Shown: positions 8,836 to 18,293, counted from the stretch's first letter. The stretch: DNA of 64,000 nt from Streptomyces sp. CGMCC 4.7035 (GCF_031583065.1 NZ_CP134053.1:6861001-6925000), one strand, 5' to 3'. Notes: a model not told the origin generated them from the sequence alone. A program made the numbers and translations.

Positions 8836-10347
8836 ATGCCGGACACGCACCCGCAGTCGGCCCCCGCGGTACCGCCGACCCCAGCGGTACCGCTCTCCGC
8901 CCTGCTCGCCCGGGACGACCTGGCCCTGCGGCAGATCGCCGGGCCGACGGATTCCGAGACCGTGATCCACTGGGCGCACACCTCGGAGATGGCCGACCCG
9001 TACCCGTATCTGCTGGGCGGCGAGCTGCTGCTGACGGCGGGCGTGCACATCCCGGAGGCCGCCGGCTCCGGCACCTACTTCGACGACTACGTCTCCCGGA
9101 TCGTGGCGGCGGGCGGCGCGGCGCTCGGTTTCGGCCTGGCCCCGGTGCACGACACGGTGCCGCGGGCGCTGGTGGCGGCCTGCGACCGCTATGGGCTGCC
9201 GCTGCTTGAGGTCCCGCCGCAGACGACGTTCTCCGGCGTGGCGCGTGCGGTGTGGCAGCTGATGGCCCAGGCCCGCCTGGCGGAGCTGCGCCGCGTCACG
9301 GAGGCCCAGCAGAGTCTGGCCGCTGCGGCGGCGCGCCCGGACCCGGTGCCCTCGGTGCTGCGGCAGCTGGCCCAGCGGGTGGGCGGCCGGGCGACCCTGT
9401 ACGGACCGGACGGCGCGGAACTGGCGGGGGCGGGGCGGGCCCCGCAGCCGGCGGTGCGGGCGCTGGGCGAGCTGGCGGGTGTGGTGCGGCCGGGAGGTCC
9501 GGCCGGGCCCACCCCGCCCCCGACTCCCTCCTCCGCCACCGACACCGTCGCCGGCACCCATCTCGCGGCCTACGCCCTCGGCACCGGGCAGGGCTTCGTG
9601 CTCGGGGTGGCCTCCCCGCGCCGCGATCCGGGCGACCACACGATCTCCTCGGTCGCCGCGGTGCTGCTGTCCCTGCTCACCGGCGAGCACCAGAGCGGCA
9701 GCGGGGCGGCACGTTCGTCGGCGCTCGTCCGGCTGCTGCTGGGGGACCCGGCCGAGGAGGTCGCGCCGCTGCTCGGCGGGGAACGGTGGATGGTGGTGCG
9801 CGCCCGGCCCGCCGGGGACCGCCCCGCCCCGGACGCGGTGGCCGCGTCGGCGCTCGGCGCGGCGCTGGGCTCCGCGCTCGTGGACACGGCCGGTGACGTC
9901 GTACGGGTCCTCGTGCCCGCCGACCGGGAACCGGCCCCGCAGCCGGGCTGGACGCTGGGCGTGAGCGCGGCCGTGGGCCCCGAGGCGTGGCCGTCGGCCG
10001 ACGCGCAGGCGTCCCGCGCGCTGGCCCGGGCCCGCGCGACCCGCTCGCCGCTGGTGCGCCACGGAGAGCGTGCGGGCCTGGCCGACCTGGTCCCGCCCGC
10101 GGAGGCCGAACTGCACGCCCGGGCGCTGCTCGCGCCGATCGCCGCGACCCCCGCGCTCACCGAGACCCTGCGCACCTGGCTGTCGCTGCACGGCAGTTGG
10201 GACCGCACGGCCGTCGCACTGTCGGTACACCGCAACACCGTGCGCCAACGGATCGCCCGGTGCGCGGCGTTGCTCGGCAGCGACCTCGACGATCCGGATG
10301 TGCGCATGGAGCTGTGGTTCGCGCTGAAACAAACGGCCCAGGGCTGA
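8836..10347 (+). CDS. PucR-family transcriptional regulator
   Basis: Protein of 503 residues. The ATG at 8836 follows GGAGG at 8820-8824; an in-frame ATG at 8818 is an alternative start. The N-terminal part (residues about 15-150) resembles the PucR N-terminal domain (LSALLARDDLALRQIAG, then the GGELLLTAGVHIP block). The C-terminus ends in the helix-turn-helix typical of the PucR/CdaR group (HGSWDRTAVALSVHRNTVRQ, residues about 450-475). PucR proteins sense purine or amino-compound catabolites. Divergent placement next to the symporter-ureohydrolase-ThDP operon makes this the likely pathway-specific regulator. The effector is unknown. Confidence 0.85.
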   Translation: MPDTHPQSAPAVPPTPAVPLSALLARDDLALRQIAGPTDSETVIHWAHTSEMADPYPYLLGGELLLTAGVHIPEAAGSGTYFDDYVSRIVAAGGAALGFGLAPVHDTVPRALVAACDRYGLPLLEVPPQTTFSGVARAVWQLMAQARLAELRRVTEAQQSLAAAAARPDPVPSVLRQLAQRVGGRATLYGPDGAELAGAGRAPQPAVRALGELAGVVRPGGPAGPTPPPTPSSATDTVAGTHLAAYALGTGQGFVLGVASPRRDPGDHTISSVAAVLLSLLTGEHQSGSGAARSSALVRLLLGDPAEEVAPLLGGERWMVVRARPAGDRPAPDAVAASALGAALGSALVDTAGDVVRVLVPADREPAPQPGWTLGVSAAVGPEAWPSADAQASRALARARATRSPLVRHGERAGLADLVPPAEAELHARALLAPIAATPALTETLRTWLSLHGSWDRTAVALSVHRNTVRQRIARCAALLGSDLDDPDVRMELWFALKQTAQG

Positions 10348-10370
10348 CGGGCCTTCTCTTCCGTCCCTGC

Positions 10371-10428
10371 GGGCTACGCCTTCTCGGCCCTGGGGGCTAT
10401 GCCTTCTCGGCCCTGGGGCTACGCCCTC
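10371..10428. repeat. Imperfect 22-23 bp tandem repeat after the PucR gene
   Basis: Units beginning GGGCTACGCCTTCTCGGCCC start at 10371, 10394 (one C-to-T change) and 10416 (truncated). They lie between the PucR stop and the phosphatase gene and have no obvious coding role. Confidence 0.6.
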
Positions 10429-10526
10429 AACCACAACGCTCTGGCGGCTTCCTGCCCCGAGTGACGCACGTCCCACGGTTCGGGACATCGACCCCCCGCG
10501 CGAAGCGCCCCGGCAGAATGGATGGC

Positions 10527-11324
10527 ATGCCGATACCCGGGATCCCCAGCCGCGCCGAGCTCGTCGACCACCTCGTACGGACTCGTATCGCGGGCGACGT
10601 CGCCACGCCCCGCGAGAACAACCTCTCCCACTACCGCAAGCTCGCGAACGGCGACCGCAATTACTGGCTGGGCCTGGAATTCGGCGACCGCTGGAGCGAC
10701 GAGCAGGACGTCCTCGCGGTCATGGCGGAGCGCTGCGGCGTCAACGACGACCCCGAGTACCGCTACGGCCAGGACACCATCGACCCGGACCTGACGGTCG
10801 ACGCCCTGGAACGCCTCGCGGCCCGCCTGCGCAAGGCCGCCGACGGCGAACAGCGCGTTCTGTTCGCCACCGGCCACCCCGGCGGGCTCCTGGACGTCCA
10901 CCGCGCCACCGCGGCCGCCCTACGCGCCGCCGGCTGCGAGATCGTCGTCATCCCGGACGGGCTGCAGACGGAGGAGGGGTACGTGATGCAGTTCGCCGAC
11001 GTGGCGGTCCTGGAACACGGCGCCACCCTCTGGCACACCCACTCCGGCGAACCGATGCGCCAGATCCTCAAGGGCCTGGAGGGCGCGGGCCGCCCCCTGC
11101 CCGACCTGGTGGTCGCCGACCACGGCTGGGCGGGCTGCGCGGGCCGGCTCGGCATCGACTCCGTCGGGTACGCCGACTGCAACGACCCGGCGCTCTTCCT
11201 CGCCGAGGCCGAGGGCACCCTCCAGGTGACGGTCCCCCTCGACGACCACGTCACGAGCCCGCGTCACTACGACCCGCTGACGGCGTACCTGCTCGACGCG
11301 GCCGGGCTGACGAACGGCGGCTGA
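10527..11324 (+). CDS. Phosphatase-like protein (PF15698-type)
   Basis: Cytoplasmic protein of 265 residues. Two in-frame ATGs occur, at 10518 and 10527. I use the second (MPIPGIPSRAELVDHLVRTR), although neither has a strong ribosome site. The sequence matches what I know as the actinobacterial family annotated simply as phosphatase (PF15698): TPRENNLSHYRKLANGDRNYWLGLEF near residues 25-50, an ATGHPGGLLDVHRATAAAL segment, and a C-terminal DHGWAGCAGRLGIDSVGYADCNDPALF block. There is no signal peptide. The substrate is unknown. It stands alone, with repeat-containing gaps on both sides. Confidence 0.7.
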   Translation: MPIPGIPSRAELVDHLVRTRIAGDVATPRENNLSHYRKLANGDRNYWLGLEFGDRWSDEQDVLAVMAERCGVNDDPEYRYGQDTIDPDLTVDALERLAARLRKAADGEQRVLFATGHPGGLLDVHRATAAALRAAGCEIVVIPDGLQTEEGYVMQFADVAVLEHGATLWHTHSGEPMRQILKGLEGAGRPLPDLVVADHGWAGCAGRLGIDSVGYADCNDPALFLAEAEGTLQVTVPLDDHVTSPRHYDPLTAYLLDAAGLTNGG

Positions 11325-11707
11325 GGCCGTCGGCAGGGCGCGGAGCAGCGGGGGGCGCCTGCCACACAGCCTCGACTCCACCGGGGCAGCGGCCCCCGCC
11401 AACGGCGAGCGCGGGGCAGCAGTCCGCCCGTCGGCCACGAGCACCGGGTCGCGGCCGTCACGACGGCCGCGAAACCGGCGACCTGAACCGACCCCCGCAT
11501 GGTCGACGCCTACGCCGTCCCGGCGGTCCGGACGGGCCCTGGTCGACCCGCGGCGGGCGGCAGGCGGCAGGCGGCCCGCGGCGGTCGGCAGGGGACAGGC
11601 GACCCGTGGCAGGCGGCCCGCGGCGGTCGGCAGGGGACAGGCGACCCGTGGCAGGCGACCCGCGGCAGGCGGCGACACCGACCGTGGCGGTCGCCGAGCG
11701 GGCGCGG
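11325..11707. other. Gene-free gap containing tandem repeats
   Basis: The gap lies between the phosphatase-like gene and tesB, which converge. Reading frames here encode only Arg/Gly/Pro-rich strings. Apart from the 42-bp repeat at 11568-11651 I see nothing functional. Confidence 0.6.
11568..11651. repeat. Perfect 42-bp tandem duplication plus partial third copy
   Basis: Positions 11568-11609 are repeated exactly at 11610-11651, and a partial, diverged third copy begins at 11652. The unit is built from CAGGCGG- and GACCCG-type words. It looks like a variable-number tandem repeat. Confidence 0.85.
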
Positions 11708-12574
11708 TCAGCGCGGTACGCGGACCACGCCCTCCTGGATCACCGAAATGGCGAGACGTCCGTCCTGCGTGTAGATGCGGGCCTGACCGAGCCCGCGTCC
11801 GCCGTGGGCCGACGGGGACTCCTGGTCGTACAGCAGCCACTCGTCGGCCCGGAACGGGCGGTGGAACCACATCGCGTGGTCCAGCGAGGCCCCGACCACG
11901 TCGCCGACGGCCCAGCCGCCACGACCGTGCGCGAGCAGCACGGAGTCGAGGAGCGTCATGTCGGAGACGTACGTGGCGAGGACGACGTGGAGGAGGGGGT
12001 CGTCGTCGAGCTTGCCGTTGGTGCGGAACCACACCTGGGAGTGCGGCTCGCGCGGCTCGCCGAACTTCCCGTACGGCGGTTCGTCGACATAGCGCAGGTC
12101 GATCGCCTCGCGGGCCTCCAGGAACCTCTCGACGATCTCGGGGTCGAGATGGTCGTAGCCGCGGAGGCGTTCCTGGCCGGTGGGGACGGTCGCCGGGTCG
12201 GGGGCGGGCGGCATGGGGGCCTGGTGGTCGAGGCCTTCCTCGTACGTCTGGAAGGACGCCGACAGCGCGAAGATCGGCCGGCCGTGCTGGACCGCGACCA
12301 CCCTGCGGGTGGTGAAGGAGCGGCCGTCGCGGATGCGCTCGACGTTGTAGACGATGGGCGCGCCCGGGTCGCCGATGCGCAGGAAGTACGCGTGGAGGGA
12401 GTGGGCGTGCCGGTCCGCGGGGACCGTACGCCCGGCGGCGACCAGCGCCTGCGCCGCCACCTGTCCGCCGAACACCCGGGGGACGACGGCGGAACGGGAC
12501 TGGCCGCGGAAGATGTTCTCCTCGATCTGCTCCAGGTCGAGCAGATCGAGGAGATCGAGAAGTGCCTGGCTCAT
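11708..12574 (-). CDS. tesB: Acyl-CoA thioesterase II (TesB)
   Basis: Protein of 288 residues, the usual length for TesB, with a double hot-dog fold. It hydrolyses acyl-CoA to free acid and CoA. The N-terminal hot dog contains FRGQSRSAVVPRVFGGQVAAQAL and the C-terminal one contains ATYVSDMTLLDSVLLAH and GQARIYTQDGRLAISVIQEG. The Asp, Thr/Ser and Gln of the E. coli catalytic triad have plausible equivalents there. The N-terminus repeats LLDL three times, encoded by a short GAT/CTC-rich microrepeat. It follows the acyl-CoA dehydrogenase gene by 36 bp on the same strand, so the two are probably co-transcribed for fatty-acid or CoA turnover. Confidence 0.88.
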   Translation of the reverse strand: MSQALLDLLDLLDLEQIEENIFRGQSRSAVVPRVFGGQVAAQALVAAGRTVPADRHAHSLHAYFLRIGDPGAPIVYNVERIRDGRSFTTRRVVAVQHGRPIFALSASFQTYEEGLDHQAPMPPAPDPATVPTGQERLRGYDHLDPEIVERFLEAREAIDLRYVDEPPYGKFGEPREPHSQVWFRTNGKLDDDPLLHVVLATYVSDMTLLDSVLLAHGRGGWAVGDVVGASLDHAMWFHRPFRADEWLLYDQESPSAHGGRGLGQARIYTQDGRLAISVIQEGVVRVPR

Positions 12575-12610
12575 GGCGTCCAGTTGTATCGGCCAGTGGT
12601 TGCGGTGGGC

Positions 12611-13768
12611 TTACAGCCCCATGTCCTTGGCGATGATCGACTTCATGATCTCGCTGGTGCCGCCGTAGATGCGGTTGACGCGGTTGTCCGCGTACAGGCG
12701 GGCGATCGGGTACTCGTTCATGAAGCCGTAGCCGCCGTGCAGCTGGAGGCAGCGGTCGATCACGCGGTGGGCGACCTCGGTGCAGAACAGCTTGGCGCTG
12801 GCGGCCTCGGCGGGGGTCAGCTCACCCGCGTCGAGGGCCTCCAGGGCGCGGTCGGCGACCGCCTCGGCGGCGTCCACCTCGGCCTGGCAGGCGGCCAGCT
12901 CGAACTTGGTGTTCTGGAAGTGGGCGACCTGCTTGCCGAAGACGGTGCGCTCCTGGACGTACTGTTTGGCGAACCGGACGGCGGCCTTGGCCTGCGCGTA
13001 CGCGCCGAAGGCGATGCCCCAGCGCTCGGAGGCCAGGTTGTGGCCGAGGTAGTAGAAGCCCTTGTTCTCCTCGCCGAGCAGGTCCTCGACCGGGACCTTC
13101 ACGTCGACGAACGCCAGCTCGGCGGTGTCGGAGGTCCTCAGGCCGAGCTTGTCGAGCTTGCGGCCTATGGAGTAGCCCTCGGACTTGGTGTCCACGGCGA
13201 ACAGGGAGATGCCGAAGCGGCGGTCCTCGGCCGTCGGGGCGGAGGTGCGGGCGCAGACGATCACGCGGTCGGCGTGGACGCCGCCGGTGATGAAGGTCTT
13301 GGCGCCGTTGAGGACGTAGTGGGTGCCGTCCTCGGAGAGCTTGGCGGTGGTCTTCATGCCCGCGAGGTCGGAGCCGGTGCCCGGCTCGGTCATCGCCAGG
13401 GCCCACATCTCCTCACCGGAGACGAACTTCGGCAGGAAGCGCTTCTTCTGCTCGTCGGTGGCGAGCATCTTGATGTACGGCAGGCCGAGCAGCACGTGCA
13501 CGCCGGAGCCGCCGAAGTGGACGCCCGCGCGGGCGGTCTCCTCGTACATCACGGCCTCGAACTTGTACGAGTCGATGCCGGCGCCGCCGAACTCCTCCGG
13601 GACGTTGATCCCGAAGAGGCCCAGCTCGGCGAGCTTGTAGTAGAAGTCGCGCGGCGCCTGGCCGGCGGCGAACCACTCGTCGTAGACGGGAACGACCTCG
13701 GCCTCGATGAAGGCGCGCAGGGTCTCCCGGAACGCCTCGTGATCCTCGTTGAACACCGTACGGCGCAC
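12611..13768 (-). CDS. Acyl-CoA dehydrogenase
   Basis: FAD enzyme of 385 residues if the GTG at 13768 is used (VRRTVFNEDHEAFRETL). This start follows an AGGTGGAGG stretch and gives the normal family length; the frame stays open 16 codons further. Visible motifs are the FAD/substrate signature ALAMTEPGTGSDLAGMKTTA, the loop NGAKTFITGGVHAD, and the C-terminal LHGGYGFMNEYPIARLYADNRVNRIYGGTSEIMKSIIAKDMGL, whose Glu in GGTSEIMK is near the usual catalytic-base region. It catalyses alpha,beta-dehydrogenation of an acyl-CoA. Chain length is not predictable. It is probably co-transcribed with tesB, and a 22-bp palindrome lies upstream. Confidence 0.88.
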   Translation of the reverse strand: MRRTVFNEDHEAFRETLRAFIEAEVVPVYDEWFAAGQAPRDFYYKLAELGLFGINVPEEFGGAGIDSYKFEAVMYEETARAGVHFGGSGVHVLLGLPYIKMLATDEQKKRFLPKFVSGEEMWALAMTEPGTGSDLAGMKTTAKLSEDGTHYVLNGAKTFITGGVHADRVIVCARTSAPTAEDRRFGISLFAVDTKSEGYSIGRKLDKLGLRTSDTAELAFVDVKVPVEDLLGEENKGFYYLGHNLASERWGIAFGAYAQAKAAVRFAKQYVQERTVFGKQVAHFQNTKFELAACQAEVDAAEAVADRALEALDAGELTPAEAASAKLFCTEVAHRVIDRCLQLHGGYGFMNEYPIARLYADNRVNRIYGGTSEIMKSIIAKDMGL

Positions 13769-13790
13769 CGCCGCCACCTCCACCTGGGTA

Positions 13791-13812
13791 TGTCTAAGCG
13801 CTTGCTCAGACA
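13791..13812. promoter_or_regulatory. 22-bp interrupted palindrome upstream of acyl-CoA dehydrogenase
   Basis: Arms TGTCTAAGC and GCTCAGACA (8 of 9 bases complementary) flank GCTT. The element lies 22 bp upstream of the chosen GTG and includes the AAGCGCTT core. Its placement suits a repressor operator, possibly for a TetR-type regulator of acyl-CoA metabolism. The regulator is not identified. Confidence 0.45.
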
Positions 13813-13945
13813 GCACCGTACCGGCGAGTACGAACGGTCGTCCAGAGTGACCGCCACGACCGCCACGTAATGCTCGTCACGCTCGGCACGCTCACGGACT
13901 CGTCACGCTCAAGGACTCGTCACGCTCATGGAGCAGAGCCCCGGC

Positions 13946-14554
13946 TCATTCGCTGCCGGCCGCCGCGAAAGCACCCCGCGCCATCCGGTGCAACAGCTCC
14001 GCCGTCGCACCGCGCCCCGGCAGCGATCCCGGCCTCCCCAGGTGCGGCGTGGAGTTCAGCAGCCCGAACACCGAGTGCACCGCCGAGCGGGCGGACGGCT
14101 CGGTCAGGTCCGGATACACCTCGCGGACGATCTCCACCCACAGCTCGACGTACTGCCGCTGGAGCTGCCGCACGAGCTTGCGGTCGGTGTCCCGGAGGCG
14201 GTCCAGCTCCCGGTCGTGCAGGGTGATCAGGGGACGGTCGTCGAGCGCGAAGTCGATGTGCCCCTCGATCAGCGAGTCGAGGACCGCCTCGGGGTTCCGC
14301 CCCGCGGGGCCCCCGTCGGCCTCGGCGACCCGCCGCCTGGCCCCGGTCAGCAGCTGCCCGCTGATCCCCACGAGCAGCTCGGCGAGCATCGCGTCCTTGC
14401 CCGCGAAGTGCCGGTACAGACCGGGTCCGCTGATGCCGACCGCGGCTCCTATCTCGTCGACCCCGACACCATGGAAGCCGCGCTCGGCGAACAGCCGCGC
14501 GGCCTCCTTGAGGATCTGCTCGCGACGGGTCGGGGCGTCGGTTCTGGTGGCCAT
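13946..14554 (-). CDS. TetR-family regulator
   Basis: Protein of 202 residues with an N-terminal TetR helix-turn-helix (REQILKEAARLFAERGFHGV, then EIGAAVGISGPGLYRHFAGK, residues about 11-50) and a helical ligand-binding C-terminus typical of acyl-CoA-responsive members. It is divergent from the carboxylase/HMG-CoA lyase operon, whose first gene starts 86 bp away. Two similar 16-bp inverted repeats sit in that gap. The simplest reading is a repressor of the operon and of itself, released by a branched-chain or unsaturated acyl-CoA. The inducer is inferred, not shown. Confidence 0.88.
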   Translation of the reverse strand: MATRTDAPTRREQILKEAARLFAERGFHGVGVDEIGAAVGISGPGLYRHFAGKDAMLAELLVGISGQLLTGARRRVAEADGGPAGRNPEAVLDSLIEGHIDFALDDRPLITLHDRELDRLRDTDRKLVRQLQRQYVELWVEIVREVYPDLTEPSARSAVHSVFGLLNSTPHLGRPGSLPGRGATAELLHRMARGAFAAAGSE

Positions 14555-14576
14555 GAAAACAATTCTAGACAGCGAG

Positions 14577-14621
14577 GTTAGCGGTCGTTAACCTGAAGGA
14601 AATGCGTTAACGCTCATTAAC
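14577..14621. promoter_or_regulatory. Pair of TetR-like operators
   Basis: Imperfect 16-bp palindromes GTTAGCGGTCGTTAAC (14577-14592) and GTTAACGCTCATTAAC (14606-14621) share the pattern GTTARCGnnCRTTAAC. Their centres are 29 bp apart. They occupy the gap between the divergent TetR gene and the carboxyltransferase gene, and the second ends 20 bp before that ATG. Confidence 0.65.
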
Positions 14622-14640
14622 AAGGTGAGGGGACCGCAGG

Positions 14641-16257
14641 ATGCAGGAGGCACCGGAGCTGACGAGCGCGGCAGACCCCGCGTCGGAGGCCTGGCGGGCC
14701 AACGAGGCGGCGCACCGCGCCCTGGTCGAGGAGCTGCGCGCGAAGCTCGCCGCGGCCCGGCTGGGCGGCGGCGAGAAGGCCCGCGCGCGCCACACCGCGC
14801 GCGGCAAGCTGCTGCCGCGCGACCGCGTGGACACGCTGCTGGACGCGGGGTCGCCCTTCCTGGAGCTGGCCCCGCTGGCGGCCGAGGGGATGTACGAGGG
14901 GCAGGCACCGGCCGCCGGGGTCATCGCCGGAATCGGGCGGGTCGGCGGCCGCGAGTGCGTGATCGTCGCCAACGACGCCACGGTCAAGGGCGGCACGTAC
15001 TACCCGATGACGGTGAAGAAGCACCTGCGGGCGCAGGAGGTGGCCCTGGAGAACCGCCTCCCCTGTGTCTATCTCGTCGACTCCGGAGGCGCCTTCCTGC
15101 CCATGCAGGACGAGGTGTTCCCCGACCGCGAGCACTTCGGGCGGATCTTCTACAACCAGGCGCGGATGTCCGGCGCCGGGATTCCCCAGATCGCCGCCGT
15201 GCTCGGGTCCTGCACCGCCGGCGGGGCGTATGTCCCGGCGATGAGCGACGAGGCCGTGATCGTCCGCAACCAGGGCACGATCTTCCTGGGCGGCCCGCCC
15301 CTGGTGAAGGCGGCCACCGGCGAGGTGGTGACCGCCGAGGAGCTGGGCGGCGGCGAGGTCCACGCACGCGTGTCGGGCGTGACGGACCACCTCGCGGAGG
15401 ACGACGCGCACGCGCTGCGGATCGTACGGACCATCGTGTCCACCCTCCCCGCGCGCGGGTCGCTGCCCTGGGAGGTCGTCCCGTCCGTCGAGCCCAAGGT
15501 GGACCCGTACGGGCTGTACGGGGCGGTACCCGCCGACTCCCGCACGCCCTACGACGTCCGCGAGGTCATCGCGCGCGTGGTGGACGGTTCACGGTTCGCC
15601 GAGTTCAAGGCGGAGTTCGGGCAGACCCTCGTCACCGGTTTCGCCCGGATCCACGGCCACCCGGTCGGCATCGTCGCCAACAACGGCATCCTGTTCTCCG
15701 AATCGGCCCAGAAGGGCGCCCACTTCATCGAGCTGTGCGACCAGCGCGGCATCCCGCTGGTGTTCCTCCAGAACATCTCGGGCTTCATGGTGGGACGGGA
15801 CTACGAGGCGGGCGGCATCGCCAAGCACGGCGCCAAGATGGTGACGGCGGTGGCCTGTACGCGCGTGCCGAAGCTCACGGTGGTCATCGGCGGCTCGTTC
15901 GGCGCGGGCAACTACTCGATGTGCGGCCGGGCGTATTCACCGCGCTTCCTGTGGATGTGGCCCAACGCCAAGATCTCGGTCATGGGCGGCGAACAGGCCG
16001 CGTCGGTGCTCGCCACCGTCAAGCGCGACCAGCTCGAGGCGCACGGGGAGTCCTGGCCCCTGGACGACGAGGAGGCCTTCAAGGCCCCGATCCGCGCCCA
16101 GTACGAACGCCAGGGCAACGCCTACTACGCGACGGCACGCCTCTGGGACGACGGCGTGATCGACCCGCTGGAGACCCGGCAGGTGCTGGGCCTGGCCCTG
16201 ACCGCGTGTGCCAACGCGCCCCTGGGTGAACCCCAGTTCGGCGTCTTCCGGATGTGA
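14641..16257 (+). CDS. accD1: Acyl-CoA carboxylase carboxyltransferase (beta) subunit, probably methylcrotonyl-CoA carboxylase
   Basis: Protein of 538 residues, the usual length of the beta subunit. It transfers the carboxyl group from carboxybiotin to an acyl-CoA. Both crotonase-like halves of PF01039 are visible. The N half carries [33 protein letters not shown] and [17 protein letters not shown]. The C half carries [26 protein letters not shown] and [38 protein letters not shown]. The SGFMVG and QDEVFPD stretches are typical of 3-methylcrotonyl-CoA carboxylase rather than propionyl-CoA carboxylase. It is followed by the biotin carboxylase subunit, HMG-CoA lyase and a dehydrogenase, which together make the leucine degradation route. 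Confidence 0.88.
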   Translation: MQEAPELTSAADPASEAWRANEAAHRALVEELRAKLAAARLGGGEKARARHTARGKLLPRDRVDTLLDAGSPFLELAPLAAEGMYEGQAPAAGVIAGIGRVGGRECVIVANDATVKGGTYYPMTVKKHLRAQEVALENRLPCVYLVDSGGAFLPMQDEVFPDREHFGRIFYNQARMSGAGIPQIAAVLGSCTAGGAYVPAMSDEAVIVRNQGTIFLGGPPLVKAATGEVVTAEELGGGEVHARVSGVTDHLAEDDAHALRIVRTIVSTLPARGSLPWEVVPSVEPKVDPYGLYGAVPADSRTPYDVREVIARVVDGSRFAEFKAEFGQTLVTGFARIHGHPVGIVANNGILFSESAQKGAHFIELCDQRGIPLVFLQNISGFMVGRDYEAGGIAKHGAKMVTAVACTRVPKLTVVIGGSFGAGNYSMCGRAYSPRFLWMWPNAKISVMGGEQAASVLATVKRDQLEAHGESWPLDDEEAFKAPIRAQYERQGNAYYATARLWDDGVIDPLETRQVLGLALTACANAPLGEPQFGVFRM

Positions 16258-16271
16258 GGGGGATCGGATCA

Positions 16272-18293
16272 ATGTTTGACACGGTGCTTGTGGCCAACCG
16301 GGGCGAGATCGCGGTCCGGGTCATCCGCACACTGCGCTCGCTCGGAGTGCGCTCGGTGGCCGTCTTCTCCGACGCGGACGCGGACGCCAGGCACGTCCGG
16401 GAGGCCGACACGGCGGTACGGATCGGACCGGCGCCGGCGGCCGAGAGCTATCTGTCCATGGAGCGGCTGCTGGAGGCCGCCCTGCGGACCGGCGCCCAGG
16501 CGGTGCACCCGGGGTACGGCTTCCTCGCGGAGAACGCCGGGTTCGCGCGCGCGTGCGCGGAGGCCGGGCTGGTGTTCATCGGACCGCCCGCGGAAGCGAT
16601 CTCGCTCATGGGCGACAAGATCCGCGCCAAGGAGACGGTGAAGGCGGCCGGGGTACCGGTCGTACCGGGGTCGAGCGGCAGCGGGCTGACGGACGCGGAG
16701 CTGGCCGAGGCCGCCCACGAGATCGGCATGCCGGTACTGCTGAAGCCGAGCGCGGGCGGTGGCGGCAAGGGCATGCGGCTGGTGCGGGACGCTTCCGTGC
16801 TGGGGGACGAGATCGCCGCCGCCCGCCGCGAGGCCCGCGCCTCCTTCGGTGACGACACGCTCCTGGTCGAACGCTGGATCGACCGCCCCCGCCATATCGA
16901 GATCCAGGTCCTGGCGGACGCCCACGGCAACGTGGTGCACCTGGGCGAGCGCGAGTGCTCGCTCCAGCGCCGCCACCAGAAGATCATCGAGGAGGCGCCG
17001 AGCGTGCTCCTCGACGAGGCCACGCGCGCGGCGATGGGCGAGGCGGCGGTCCAGGCGGCCCGCTCGTGCGGCTACCGGGGCGCGGGCACGGTGGAGTTCA
17101 TCGTGCCGGGCGGGGACCCTTCGTCGTACTACTTCATGGAGATGAACACCCGACTCCAGGTCGAGCACCCGGTGACGGAGCTGATCACCGGCCTCGACCT
17201 GGTGGAGTGGCAGTTGCGGGTGGCGGCGGGAGAGCCCCTGTCCTTCGGACAGAAGGACATCACGCTCACCGGACACGCGATCGAGGCCCGCATCTGCGCC
17301 GAAGACCCGTCCCGCGGCTTCCTCCCCTCCGGCGGCACGGTGCTGTCGCTGCACGAGCCGCAGGGCGAATGGGGGTCCCCCCTGCTCGAGCGAAGCCGAG
17401 AGCTTGGGGGAGTGCGGACGGACTCGGGCCTCTCGGAGGGCACGGAGGTCGGCAGCCTGTACGACCCGATGCTGTCGAAGGTGATCGCGTACGGGCCGGA
17501 CCGAGCCACTGCGTTGCGGAAGCTGAGGGCGGCCCTCGCGGCGACGGTCATCCTGGGCGTGCAGACCAACGCCGGTTTCCTGCGCCGCCTGCTGGCCCAT
17601 CCGGCGGTGGTGGCGGGCGAGTTGGACACGGGGCTGGTGGAGCGGGAGGTGGACGGGCTCGTATCGGCGGAGGTGCCGGAGGAGGTGTACGAGGCCGCGG
17701 CAGCCGTACGTCTCGATGCGCTGAAGCCGAGCGGCGAGGGCTGGACGGACCCGTTCTCGGTGCCGAGCGGCTGGCGGCTCGGGGGCGAGCCCAAGCCCGT
17801 GACCTTCCCCCTGCGGGTGTTCGAGCCGGTGGAGTACGCCCCCCGGGGCACCCACACGGTCACCGAGGACCAGGTCTGCGTCGTGCTGGACGGCGTACGC
17901 CACACCTTCCACCGCGCCGCCGACTGGCTGGGCCGCGACGGCGACGCCTGGCACGTACGCGACCACGACCCGGTCGCCGCGTCGCTCACGAGGGCCGCGC
18001 ACTCCGGTACCGAATCACTCACCGCGCCGATGCCCGGCACGGTGACCGTCGTGAAGGTGGCCGTCGGGGACGAGGTGACCGCCGGGCAGAGCCTGCTGGT
18101 GGTGGAGGCGATGAAGATGGAGCACGTCATCTCCGCCCCGCACGCCGGAACGGTCGCCGAGCTGGACGTCACGCCCGGCACCACGGTCGCCATGGACCAG
18201 GTGCTGGCCGTGATCGCGCCACACGAGGACGCCCACGACGACCACGACGACCCCCACAACCACGTGGACACGGACGCGGAGGCGGAGGAATGA
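16272..18293 (+). CDS. accA1: Biotin carboxylase/biotin carrier (alpha) subunit
   Basis: Protein of 673 residues starting at the ATG at 16272 ([20 protein letters not shown]), 14 bp after the beta subunit. Domains in order are the biotin carboxylase N-domain (1-115), ATP-grasp (about 116-330, with [14 protein letters not shown] and [14 protein letters not shown]), the biotin carboxylase C-domain (to about 450), and a C-terminal biotinyl domain with VVEAMKMEH, biotin on Lys615. It carboxylates biotin with bicarbonate and ATP for the partner beta subunit. Two oddities: residues about 367-380 are encoded by a palindromic repeat also found between genes in this window, and the protein ends in an Asp/His/Glu-rich tail after the biotin domain. 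Its stop overlaps the HMG-CoA lyase ATG (ATGA). Confidence 0.92.
   Translation: MFDTVLVANRGEIAVRVIRTLRSLGVRSVAVFSDADADARHVREADTAVRIGPAPAAESYLSMERLLEAALRTGAQAVHPGYGFLAENAGFARACAEAGLVFIGPPAEAISLMGDKIRAKETVKAAGVPVVPGSSGSGLTDAELAEAAHEIGMPVLLKPSAGGGGKGMRLVRDASVLGDEIAAARREARASFGDDTLLVERWIDRPRHIEIQVLADAHGNVVHLGERECSLQRRHQKIIEEAPSVLLDEATRAAMGEAAVQAARSCGYRGAGTVEFIVPGGDPSSYYFMEMNTRLQVEHPVTELITGLDLVEWQLRVAAGEPLSFGQKDITLTGHAIEARICAEDPSRGFLPSGGTVLSLHEPQGEWGSPLLERSRELGGVRTDSGLSEGTEVGSLYDPMLSKVIAYGPDRATALRKLRAALAATVILGVQTNAGFLRRLLAHPAVVAGELDTGLVEREVDGLVSAEVPEEVYEAAAAVRLDALKPSGEGWTDPFSVPSGWRLGGEPKPVTFPLRVFEPVEYAPRGTHTVTEDQVCVVLDGVRHTFHRAADWLGRDGDAWHVRDHDPVAASLTRAAHSGTESLTAPMPGTVTVVKVAVGDEVTAGQSLLVVEAMKMEHVISAPHAGTVAELDVTPGTTVAMDQVLAVIAPHEDAHDDHDDPHNHVDTDAEAEE
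17371..17410 (+). repeat. Palindromic interspersed repeat inside the biotin carboxylase gene
   Basis: This stretch runs from GGGGGTCCCCCCTGCTCGAG to CGAAGCCGAGAGCTTGGGGG. It closely matches the intergenic copies at 47495-47537 (inverted) and 48236-48268. It is in frame and adds roughly W367-G380 between a HEPQGE segment and GVRTDSGL, which are normally almost adjacent in this family. Confidence 0.75.

Noticed and set aside
11606..13870. 754-residue open frame antisense to tesB and the acyl-CoA dehydrogenase
   Set aside because: Shadow of the high-GC third positions on the opposite strand; composition is Val/Gly/Arg/Asp-rich with no family resemblance, while the reverse-strand genes have clear motifs.
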